Positions 1-9,997 of a stretch of DNA of 64,000 bases are shown here, piece by piece. Under the pieces are notes generated by a model that saw only the letters and a list, made by a program, of their open reading frames with translations, ran no database searches and was not told the origin of the DNA. The DNA is from Marasmius tenuissimus (taxonomy: Eukaryota; Basidiomycota; Agaricomycetes; Agaricales; Marasmiaceae). The stretch's first letter is position 1. The number at the start of each line of letters is the position of its first letter. The stretch is taken from NCBI GenBank assembly GCA_029532415.1, contig JAQOTA010000047.1, positions 3,224,001-3,288,000 of the forward strand, written 5' to 3'. The position numbers were made by a program, and so were the translations under genes.

Positions 1-1
1 A

Positions 2-1648
2 GGGGAAGAAGGACACGTCTCTATTCTTGCTCAGGAAGGGGGAGTTAATTACATGGATTATTTGCTTTCTCAAGCGCATGCCCTGCATGGGATGCAGTCA
101 AGCGCTTATGATACAGTTAGGGAATGGTCTTATAAAGACATCCTCAAACGTCCCAAAGAGGAGATCCCTAAATGGCAGAAAGCATGCAGACTTGAACTTC
201 AATCACTCAAGGAAAGAGATGTCTTTGAGGAAGTTCCTAGACCCAAAAGCCGTAAACCAATTCGATCTCGTTGGGTATTCGATGTCAAGTCAGATGGCAG
301 ATTTAAAGCTAGACTTGTAGCGAAAGGATTTTCGCAGAAGGAAGGGATAGACTTTAACGAATTGTTCTCTCCTGTAGTACGGTTTGAAACTGTACGACTT
401 CTATTGGCATTAGCAGCGCTTGAAGACTGGGAAATCACAGTGCTAGACGTTAAAACCGCATTCTTATACGGTGCCTTAGAAGAGGAGATATATATGGAAC
501 AACCTGAAGGATTCGTTATGGACTCCAGCAAGGTTTGGAGGTTGCGCAAAGCATTATACGGACTGAAACAAGCTTCAAGAGCTTGGTGGCATCAGTGTAC
601 TGAATCGATGAAACGTCTAGGATTCAAGAGATACTTGTCCGATGCTGGCGTATATGTCTTCAGGAAACAAGGCAAACTTGTTATTGCCGTTGTTTATGTT
701 GACGATGCTTTATTCATGGGCAACGATAAAGCCTTAATGATACACCTAAAGGAAGAGTTCAAAAAGATATGGGAATGCAGAGACTTAGGCGAGCCTACCG
801 AATTCCTGAGGATGCGAATTTCTCGCGATCGAAAGAACCGCACAATCGTCTTAGACCAGCGGGACTACCTCGATAAAATTATTCGCAGATTCGGAATGAT
901 AAATGCCAAGTCCGCAGCCACACCTTTACCTAGTGGTTACAGCCCGGTGAAGAATACTGAACCGGTTGATCCCATTATTCGCCAAAGATATCAATCTGTG
1001 ATTGGCTCATTACTCTATCTGGCGTTGGGAACACGTCCAGATATATCTTTTGCCGTAATCAAGATGTCTCAGTTCAGTGTGAATCCAAGTCGCGAGCACC
1101 TGAACAAGGCATTGCATATAGTACGATACCTAGTAGGCACTCGTTTATACGATCTCGTCTACAATGGTAAATCAGATGGAGGACTCGTGGCCTTCGCTGA
1201 TTCAGACTGGGCAACTGATATTGATGACCGTAAATCACAGACTGGTTATCTTATAAAGCTTGCAAGTGCACCTGTTTGCTGGGTATCCCAGAAACAAAAG
1301 ACCGTCGCACTATCATCCACAGAAGCTGAATACATGGCTCTCTCTGATTGTACACGTCAGATTAAGTGGATGAAATCTCTACTCGAAGAAATTGGCTATC
1401 CAATGCAATCAATACCTTGTGTTAGCGACAATCAAGACGCTATCTTTCTCAGTAGTAACGAAGTCTCTGAGAAGCGCACGAAACACATTGATATTAGATT
1501 TCATTTTATTCGGAATGCAGTTGCTGAGAAGGACGTTCTTATCTACTATGCACCCACTGCAGACCAACCTGCAGATCTTTTAACAAAGAATTTAGCCAAA
1601 GTAAAATTCGAGAAGTTTAGACAAGCTTTAGACCTTCATTTTCAGTAA
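2..1648 (+). CDS. Copia Pol polyprotein C-terminus (RT and RNase H), partial
   Basis: The open frame runs off the left edge and ends with TAA at 1646-1648, so it is 5'-incomplete by window cut. It holds the copia-type reverse transcriptase: the RWVFDVK...ARLVAKGFSQ segment, the LDVKTAFLYG block, YGLKQA, and the YVDD catalytic box near nt 697-710. RNase H follows, with DSDWATD, ALSSTEAEYMAL and DNQDAIF blocks and the terminal TKHIDIRFHFIR block. These domains make cDNA from element RNA in cytoplasmic virus-like particles. No stop or frameshift occurs across about 548 codons, so the visible part is intact. It is clearly related to, but a different family from, the Gag-Pol at 15150-20492. Confidence 0.95.
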   Translation, partial: GEEGHVSILAQEGGVNYMDYLLSQAHALHGMQSSAYDTVREWSYKDILKRPKEEIPKWQKACRLELQSLKERDVFEEVPRPKSRKPIRSRWVFDVKSDGRFKARLVAKGFSQKEGIDFNELFSPVVRFETVRLLLALAALEDWEITVLDVKTAFLYGALEEEIYMEQPEGFVMDSSKVWRLRKALYGLKQASRAWWHQCTESMKRLGFKRYLSDAGVYVFRKQGKLVIAVVYVDDALFMGNDKALMIHLKEEFKKIWECRDLGEPTEFLRMRISRDRKNRTIVLDQRDYLDKIIRRFGMINAKSAATPLPSGYSPVKNTEPVDPIIRQRYQSVIGSLLYLALGTRPDISFAVIKMSQFSVNPSREHLNKALHIVRYLVGTRLYDLVYNGKSDGGLVAFADSDWATDIDDRKSQTGYLIKLASAPVCWVSQKQKTVALSSTEAEYMALSDCTRQIKWMKSLLEEIGYPMQSIPCVSDNQDAIFLSSNEVSEKRTKHIDIRFHFIRNAVAEKDVLIYYAPTADQPADLLTKNLAKVKFEKFRQALDLHFQ

Positions 1649-1785
1649 AAATGCTCAAAAGGACGTTTTTGTGGGCTGAATTTTTTGGCCTGCACACACT
1701 ACTATGACGTAGTTAGGCTGCGAAGATTTCCAACTTTTGCGCAACTTAATGACATCATAATTCTATTTTTACCTTTTGGCACTCC

Positions 1786-1855
1786 TGGGAATTGAACTCT
1801 GGACCTCACGCTCACAATGCACCAAAATGGTGTTGCCCAATATTACCATTAGACT
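1786..1855 (-). other. tRNA-like segment in the 3' internal region of Copia family 1
   Basis: On the minus strand there is a D-arm-like stretch (TTTAGTCTAATGGTAAT) and a T-arm/B-box-like stretch (GAGTTCAATTCCC) followed by GGAGTGCCA, which looks like a tRNA 3' end. The T stem has mismatches and no matching 5' acceptor strand is present, so this is a tRNA-derived relic, not a working tRNA. The same segment is kept in the inverted copy at about 38085-38172, so it belongs to the element family. Confidence 0.5.
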
Positions 1856-1913
1856 AAATGATCTTTGGTAGTATCACTAACTCAAATCTTTATAAGAGTT
1901 TAGTGAGGGGGAG

Positions 1914-2435
1914 TGTTGAACATGTGAATACCATGTGATACACTTTATTGACGTGTTGTTTACGCGTCTATTATTTATAGACTCTTTCACTATGACACTT
2001 GCACTTGTATGAAAGATCCTGTACTTACTCAGACAGACTCTGTAGTTAGTCAGTACTTATACCTTATCTCTATGGTTTATAACAAGGTTCAGCTTTGCAC
2101 CCAATAGCGTTCAAAGCTGACTGAGCTTTCTCTCTAGATTACTTAGATAGAAAGCTAGTATGACTATGCCTACTTACTCACTCTGCTCTTCGAGCACTTA
2201 TGCTTACTGATATGCAATATGTACCATATGCTATATTCTCACTTACCTATGTTCTATGACTTGTAGATAGACAAGGACTCTTGTATAAAAGTTGGAGACT
2301 TTGCGTCTCAAAGCTTTAGGACAATCTACTCGATTATCACCTCTAGCAAGCATCTACAAGAACACAAGAATTCTCTTATAGTCAATATGTGAGGTTTTAG
2401 TTTCATCTCACTGTGCATTTAACTATGCTGGCTCA
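1914..2435 (+). repeat. 3' LTR of Copia family 1 (522 bp)
   Basis: Starts TGTTGAACATG and ends CTGGCTCA (TG...CA). The boundaries are confirmed by the inverted 522-bp copy at 37513-38034. The purine tract GTGAGGGGGAG abuts the left end as expected for a 3' LTR. Confidence 0.93.
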
Positions 2436-2439
2436 ATAG

Positions 2440-5400
2440 CCCTCCCGTCGATCACGCAGGAACGGGAAAAGTCGAGACCGGTGTTCTGATTATGGGCATA
2501 AGAAGAAGAAGTGGTCAACTTCCGGGTCCAGCACACGATCAACCCCCAAACATGCCAAGAATTCACAATCTCGCTCGAAGGAACGCTCCTCCCAAGACTA
2601 TAACAAGTCCCGATTACACCGTAGAATCCCGAGGTCACACCACCCCCTTCAGGTCGACTCATCTAGCTTGTCCACTGAAGCTGACTCCGAGTCCATCATA
2701 TCCACTGATTCGTCTGATAATCCCAATATGTCTCCACCTCATTCACCCCGAGCTAGCCACAAGTCGCCCGCCTTGGACTCCCTAGATTCTCCACCCGCCG
2801 ATTCGCTCACTGAGCTTCTCTACTCCCTCGAGACATCGAGATCAGCTCCATACTACTGCAAAGCCGGCCCTGCACCGACTCTTACAGCATCACAACTCAA
2901 GTCTGTGTGGAGTAGATTTCCTCAAGGCCATTTCCATGTATTCCTGACCCACGAGGAGTATGATGATCTCAAAGGGCTCACGGTGGATTGGTCCACACTC
3001 ACCGAGAGTGGGTTCCAGCGGAAGGACTCGAGCATTGATTCAATGGATCCAGGATTGGGAAAGCGCTTGACTCGGCGGTGTATGGGATTTTTTGAGTGTG
3101 GAAACCGGGATTGTAGTCGCATTACTAGGGCAAAGTCCACGAGAGCGCTCGCAAAGAAGCAGGAAGGAGATTCCTGTGGATGTGATAACCCTGCTAACCC
3201 TGATCCTAGCTGCAAACTTATCCATCGCTCATGCAACAACAAGGGCCTCATCATAAAGTCTGCCGCCGGGGTATGGTACTGCAATGGTATAGAGCACAGG
3301 CACCCCCAGATTCCCCAGAAACTCCACCTTTCTAGACGGGAAAAAACCGACCTGAAAGAGATGCTGAAAGATTATCCAACCGCTCGGCCCGCAGCTCTTT
3401 GATCTGGGAATACTACATCGGGGAGATCTCTCCTAGATGTTAGTGATCGTTTCGCAACTGAGGATGTTGCGCGCTACGAGATCCAGAAATACCGCTCCAA
3501 AGCACCTGCTTCTGGCGACGAATTCATCCAGCGATTTGTCGACTTTCAACGTGAATTCCCTGGTTTCATCCTCACCTCGCCTGTTCCCACCGAAGGTATC
3601 CTTGTCGTGTCCGCACAATCTGAGTTCATGGCCTCAGAAGCGATTAGGGCTTCTACCAACAATGCAGGGTTTGTTGGTCTCGTTACCGACGCCGCACAGA
3701 AGTTTTTCAAACTTCGTGAGTCCTGCCTCATGACAACGTCTGTATTCTGTCAGACCTTAATGTGCTGGATTCCGGTGCTTTACTCATACGCCAACGGCGA
3801 AACTGAAACTCATTATGAGTATCATTTTTTTGCTTATTTTCGATCCATCCGAACCATGAAGGAGCGCCGCAGTCAAATGGTTATTGACGAGGACCTTAAG
3901 TAACACTCTCGTCTCTTGGTATTCCCAGATCCCAGGCTCTAACTTGATTGAGTAGGTCGCCGACTACAGTCAAGCACTACGTAACGGGTACTGCAACGCC
4001 TTCGTGCGCTTCTACTTGGAGGACCCAAGGAACACTCGCACAAAGCGCCAGCTCTGGGACGACTCTGACCAGGGTTTTCGAGGCTGTCATCAGCATTTTC
4101 GGGCTTCAGTGACGAGAGTGGCTAAGATTGTGGGGATAGATCGCAATAGTAAGTCGGGAGCCATTCTCCGAGATCGGCACAAGGAGTTTTCTCGACTCGC
4201 AAAGTCGTTACTCTCGGCACAGACCAATGAGGACTTCCTTTCCACTTCGACAGAAATCAAGACAGACTTCCCGAAAGCGAAAGGTTGGATGGAATGGTGG
4301 GAGCGCCCTGACGTGATGAGAATGATTGTTCTCGATAAACACAACGATATCCGTGCTCAGCTTCCGGACTCCACAAATGCTCAGGAGTCAGCTCATGCGG
4401 CCATGTACTCAAAGCATGGTAAAGACCACGAGATGCTTGAAGGCTTTCGTAAACTCTTCCTGATCCAGAGAGAGTTTGCAACCCGGGCAGCACATATTGA
4501 GAGTGAGTGTTAGCTAGGCTCAGTGGATGCGGTACTAACAGTGATATATTAGTTGGGGTGAAGCCTTTCTATGGTGTAGGGCCGTTAGTACGCCGTCAGA
4601 AGATGCAGGCTGTACATCACCAAACCAAGCTTAGTCGAACTCGGCATGGGATTCAGAAAGCACGTGAACGTCGCCGCCTACCCGTGGGAGACGCTCGACC
4701 GAGTGATACCAAGAGGAAACTCCTGGGATCAAAAACGAAAGCCACATTGCATGAACGAAAGTTCAAAACCCCGTATCACCCCGACTTCATTCTAACTCAG
4801 TCTTCCCCCTCCGCCCCCTCTGACACGAACTCAGACACCCAGCTATTGGAATGGAACGGTATCTCAGATGTACATTCAGACTCATCGGAAACAGAGTGGC
4901 ATGGAATTACCCGTTCACAGAGTTCAAACAATCCGCTGCCCCAAACAGAGAAGTCGATTGAGGCCAAGCGACGACGCCTCAATTATCAGCTGCGAAACAA
5001 TCCTCGGGATCCTGCGGAGTCACTTGCCGTTTTAAAACCTGTGGATTGCAGCACTTCAGTGATCCGTTCTGACGTATCTGTTCTTACTCGGGACTTTGTT
5101 ATGGACATTTCAAACGGTGGCACAGTAGAACGACTCATCATATCGTCTTCTTTGAAACGTCTGATGGGTTACAGGTGGGCAAAGAACTCGTGTTGGCTTG
5201 ATACCACACTTGAGTTGCTGTTCTGGGCATTGGTTCGAAACTGGAGAGTCATTTCTGACGCAATGGAGCTCGAAGATAATTGGGATGTCCCCTTCAGGAG
5301 TGTGTTTGCTGCACTCAACCTCCGACACCTATCCATTCTGGCCAACACCAACCCTCTGTCTATTGAGAACGACCTCACGTCATCAAAGAATCACCTACAT

Positions 5401-8175
5401 GAAGCCCTTGTTACCCATCAAAGGGGGCACCCAAGTGCATTCACATTCAGTCGGGAAATGGATGCCTTCGACAACGATGTGTCATGGCTTTCTGACTGTA
5501 TCTCGTGGCATCCGTTCCAGGAAGACGGCTCACTACGACATAACCTGATTTCCCCCCCTTCAATTGCTCTCCAGCATCATTTCTGTATCCAGCATCTCGA
5601 CTACTCGTTTTGTACGGGAGAGGTTGACTTGTCGGTGTTGGATTCAGACTGTCCAATCGGGCACTACCGAATTGGAGGCTTGAAAGAAGACGCAGCAGCG
5701 CTCAAACTTGCTCCGGCGGACCACAAATCAGTTGGTGTCGTTTCGACCGATATATCCAGCGCATGGTTGTGATCAACGGTTTGGGTTCAGCTATTCCCTG
5801 TTGGCGAGCTTCTGAGGGCGTGCGTCAGTGTGGCGGTGATGCTATCTACTCCCGTGTCATTCTATCCCTGCCACAAGTCCTCATTGCTTCGCTCAGCCAA
5901 CCGCTCGATAAGGCAAGATGGAACTTTCCAGCTGTTGTCTACCCTTTTTCGGACGACAATGATGCCATGGACGCCGGAGTGGTCTATGAACTTGTCGGCC
6001 GATCCTTCTCCAATGGGACACATTTCATTGGACGATATGGTGCTATTACAAACACTCCAACAAGAATGAACGCGATATTCACATACGATGGTATGAAGAA
6101 TGATGGCTTTAGTTTGCGCGAGGGCAAAGGTGGAGTCGGGCAGCTTCTTGCCGGTGCCAATCCGCAGAAGATTCCAAACGGATATGTGACTGCGTCGGTA
6201 TTCTATACGTTGAAGGGCGGATCTGCAGCACAAAACTGGGTCTGGAACCATCAAGCTGCGCTTTTGAAGAAGCATGCAGGTATTGAAGTCAACCAATCCC
6301 ACTCTACAGCCCGAAATGAATCGCTGAGATTTCCAAAACCAGGGTACACAGAGGTGCCACCAGATGATCAACTTTGGTTATCGAGCGACGCAATCACCCG
6401 ACTCAAGGCTCGGGTCAATCCCTTTAAGGAGTATGAGGCTCAGTCTAAATTGGGAGGAAACAGAGGTGCGACTTTCCGCTATGTAGTTAATTCCCTTTCC
6501 TCAACAACCCTCACGTATGTTGTTGCAGATAGCCTTTCTTTTGGTCTGGAAAACTCGGGGGTTGGTGAAGAAACCGAGTCTTTCCTGTCTATGGATCAAC
6601 CTCCATCTTCATCGCCCCAGACCTCACTTGTTCCCTTCCAGTGTCGTTGCGGCGAGACTGAAGATGGTGATCATCAAAATATCAAGCAACAAGCAGTACA
6701 GTGCGAGCTCTGTTGTACTTGGCACCATGTCGCGTGTCAACTAGGGGGCGGAGCTTTATTACCTGAGGTCTTTCAATGCCATATGTGTGTTGGGACACCC
6801 GCATTCTGGGGAAACTGGAAGAAACGCTTCTATTCCGAGTGGTGAGTTTCAACTAGTTGCTCGTATCGGAGAGTTGGAACTTACTTGGGTAAAGGCCCGT
6901 GAATACCAAGGAAACACAACCACTTAGTTCACTCATAAGTCGATTAAGGTGTGTTAACCCACTGCGTTGCATTTCTTGTGTACTCATTTGAATTCTCAGT
7001 CGAGGATACACCATTTTGGTTGAGGACGGGCGGTTTTACTACCCTGCTAGGCTGATCGAGCCCCTCTCTGAGCCGATTACTCTCGAGACCGAGGTTCTCG
7101 TGAAGTACTGGCGTGGAAATCTCCCGAGTGATGATGCATTACACAAACCCGGAAGCTATTCGACTGCAAAGGTGAAGATCTTGGGCGATGCTCTAGCCAA
7201 CTCTGTTAGCGATCGACGAGGCACTCGGGTAATTTTTCTTCCACTTAATGACATCCAGAAATAAACTTTCCCGTTTTTAGCTTGGTACTTGGACAACCAC
7301 TCGAGAGACTTACCAAGAGCAGAATGAACGTGAAGAAGGCGAGACTCCACAAAACTCGGCCAAGTTTACTACCGATATCCGTCGCAGGCTTGATCCACAC
7401 ATTGACGAATTGCACGCCTTGATCCACAACCCCAAGGCGCAAAGCCCGGCACAGTATCCGACCATCCAGTATCAAATTAACACCAAACGGACGGTTGTTC
7501 CCCTAACAGGTGGTCTACCAGCTCTATTGCGATCACAGATCAAGAACTATGTCTACAACATGGTCCCAGGAGTCAAAGACTTGAAGAAACACACGTGGGT
7601 AACCGATGGACCTCTGCAAGAGGCGTTCATACGCTATATTGCGTCCCGTGATGAAGCAGAGTTTCTTGCTCTCGAGGGGTGCCCAAGACGAGGAAAGAAG
7701 CGTACCCAACATGTACAGAAGTGTGCCTGGGAACGTTTGGTTGCTTACACCGGGAAAACTCAAGATGGTCGGGACCTGGCGCCTGTCGAAGATGTCGATT
7801 ATCAATCACTTGCTTTACTGGAGGATCGGATGTTTGACCCCAAGTTCAATCCTGGTGTTGCGGGGAACCAGCAGTGGGGACTTGATATTGGTATTCATCA
7901 AGATGCTTGGGACCTGTACGTGCATTTTCCAGATGACAGGGGAAAGATATATCATACATGGGATAATGATGAGGTTTGTCGCTGACATTTTCTATTTATC
8001 CTGGCTTTCTGACTTTTACTGACAGGTCGGACCGAAGTTCAATTTGGATGGGTACACTATTGCTTGGAGAAAGCAGGAGGAAAGTAAGAAGGTCAAGCAA
8101 AGGGAAACAGAATCAACACTTGCTACTCGTCTGAGGCCACTGCCACAACGCCGTGTCCCGAAGCAAACTAGTTAG
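2440..8175 (+). pseudogene. Transposon-like gene: zinc-finger, Mutator-like core, USP-like protease, PHD finger; broken
   Basis: A multi-exon gene read to a TAG at 8173-8175. Its 5' end is cut off by the Copia LTR: the frame is open from 2440 with no start. It begins with an Arg/Ser/Lys-rich stretch, then a Cys/His cluster (3080-3300) ending in WYCNGIEHRH, resembling WRKY-GCM1/FLYWCH-type fingers of fungal Mutator-like transposases. A core follows with LVTDAAQKFF, VADYSQALRNGY and NAQESAHAAM, possible D, D and E blocks. A ubiquitin-hydrolase-like domain has Cys box KNSCWLDTT (about 5185) and His box GTHFIGRYG (about 6015). A PHD-like finger lies at 6640-6800 and a BAH-like segment at 7000-7228. 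Phase-consistent introns: 4503-4552, 6842-6894, 6949-6999, 7229-7280, 7974-8025; likely also 5735-5790. An in-frame TGA at 3400-3402 (a CGA-to-TGA change would explain it) and an awkward splice near 3880-3955 indicate decay. Domain names are inferred from motifs only. Confidence 0.6.
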
Positions 8176-8249
8176 ATGTTTCCCAGTGTAGGATACAGAT
8201 ATATACACACTCAAGCGAGTTGTTTTGAGTCCAAACTGTTCAAAGGCTG

Positions 8250-8600
8250 CGTGACGGTGGGGTGAAGGACTGACAAAGGCAGGGTAAATGTATAAAGGTT
8301 GAATAAAGGGTGGATGAATGTTGAGTAAAGGCTGGATGAAGGTTGGGTAAAGGCTGGATGAAGGTTGGGTAAAGGCCGGATGAAGGTCGAGTAAAGGGTG
8401 GATAAAGGTTGAGTAAAGGTTGAAATTGCAGAAGTCAAGGTTGTGTAGAGGCTGGGTGAAGGCTGGATAAAGGTTGAGTAAAGGTCGGGATCGCGGAAGT
8501 GAAGGTTGAATGAGGGAAGTAAAGGCTGACCAAAGGCTGTATCAAGGTCGGCCGAAGGGAGAGTAGAGACTGAATTTCTGTAAGTAAAGGCAGGATAGCG
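8250..8600. repeat. 11-bp minisatellite, block 1
   Basis: A degenerate tandem array of an 11-bp unit, roughly RAAGGYTGRRT, best preserved at about 8311-8425 where AAAGGTTGAGT and AAAGGCTGGAT types alternate as 22-bp pairs. It becomes ragged towards 8600. The minus strand is open across it and would read as a Ser/Thr/Leu/Pro repeat with an 11-residue period. That is a by-product of the repeat (33 bp = 11 codons), not evidence of a gene. Confidence 0.9.
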
Positions 8601-8924
8601 CCTCAACAGAAGTGGTGTACAAGTGGGACAAAAGCAGAAGCATATAGTTTGCTCAAAACACATGGGAAGTCACATTCCACGTAGAGTTCAGAAAAATTAC
8701 AACCAACTGATCTGTGACACTTGAAAATTTGTTCTCAAGTGATTTTAATTTGCGGTCAGTCGACACTCTAACCTTAAATCCACATGAGCTAGCATGGAGA
8801 GCTGATTTTTGAGTGTTTACCATGGGATTTCATGCTATGGGGGCAAGCATTCATATCCCGTCGTCTCTGATCCAATATAAAATATACAATGAAAGGGTTG
8901 GCTTATAGCGACATAGTCATTGAA

Positions 8925-8996
8925 GGTTGACTAAAGGTCAGGTGAAGGCAGGGTGAAGGCAGGGTAAAGGTAGGGTAAAGGCAGGTAAAGGCTGCG
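8925..8996. repeat. 11-bp minisatellite, block 2
   Basis: A second, shorter array of the same 11-bp family with more homogeneous GAAGGCAGGGT/AAAGGTAGGGT units, separated from block 1 by about 320 bp of unique sequence. It ends in a small inverted motif, AAAGGCTGCGGCCTTT. Confidence 0.85.
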
Positions 8997-9997
8997 GCCT
9001 TTAGCCCAGCCTTTGATTTCTCACGCCCCGTCCTCGAGTGGTTAAAGCCGGCTGTTTACAGTCTGAAGCACAAACCTCACTCGTAACTTAGTCTCAAGCC
9101 AAGTATGGTCGAGATGAATTCTTACACCGGGGAACCGATGGAAGACGACCAAGTAGCAGGTGATTCTCACCTGCCATAGCTTTCTCTATCATGTGAACTG
9201 AATTCTCGTTCTCGAACCGAGTCTAATCATTGAGTTGAATTCCATCATTTTTACTCGAACTCTGTGTTGGTATGATCCTCATTCGTGGGAGGCGCTACCC
9301 TCATCAGATGTGACACCTGAATGACACCTTTTACAGCTGAAGCCGGCGTACCGCGGCGGAACGACGATTCATAGGCCCGGAACATACAATCCGCATAACA
9401 GCTTCAGGTACGTCTTTGTACCCTTGATGGCCAGCTATACCGACAATCATGTCTGTTTTGTTTCGCAGATGCGGCCATATCGCTTCAGTTCTATGAGCTC
9501 AAATAACAAAACGCAAACCGTTCTGTATCGGGACCCTTCACTGCAAGCTTGGGCTATCGGAATTGATTAATCACGGCACCACTGTGGAGGGTACACGTGT
9601 TTTTTACGTGTCTGACACGTATCAGGAAAGTGTGTTTGGCTGTAGCTATTGCCCAACCCTAGTTATCATCCAGCGACCTCGTAGAAATCATGGGAACTAT
9701 GTGCTTCTTCCGCGCTCGAGAGACACCGAGCCTATCTACCATCGTTTCCTATACAACTCAGGTCTCGAGCTGGAGACGATTTCAAACTTGATCATGGATT
9801 TGAGGTGGTCATTTCCGTACTATCAAAAATGAATAACAGATCATAAATATTCCGAAGTGCTACAAAGCCGTTACAGAACAGACATCAAACAGTAATATAT
9901 CATACAAAGATCGAGCCACCAAACGCGTGAAGATGAGCATGAACACTAGCATGTATCGAATGAGAAGTGCAAACCAGAACTCAGATCAGCATGTCCA
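8997..9997. other. Intergenic; no supported gene
   Basis: The longest open frame is 9563-9832 (+, 89 codons). It has no recognisable domain, no splice partners that extend it and no clear coding bias, so I do not call it. 9841-9997 is the 3' flank of the gene on the minus strand. Confidence 0.6.

Larger units (their letters stand above)
1..2435 (+). mobile_element. Ty1/copia retrotransposon, family 1, 3' portion
   Basis: The 3' part of a Copia LTR retrotransposon; its 5' half lies outside the window. Visible in order are the end of pol (reverse transcriptase and RNase H), about 265 bp of 3' non-coding internal DNA containing a tRNA-like segment, a purine-rich tract (about 1901-1913, GTGAGGGGGAG) and a 522-bp LTR. 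A second, inverted copy of the same LTR plus about 140 bp of adjoining internal sequence is at 37513-38172, which fixes the LTR boundaries. The five bases after the LTR are ATAGC; the matching 5' flank cannot be seen. The open frame that starts right after the LTR suggests the element landed inside a gene. Confidence 0.93.

Noticed and set aside
8211..8663. 150-codon minus-strand frame rich in Ser, Thr, Pro and Leu
   Set aside because: It is the translation of the 11-bp minisatellite; the protein period simply reflects 3 x 11 bp.
9024..9075. tRNA-like words (CGAGTGGTTAAAGCCGGCTG) after the minisatellite
   Set aside because: No acceptor or T stem can be formed around it; chance resemblance to a D arm.
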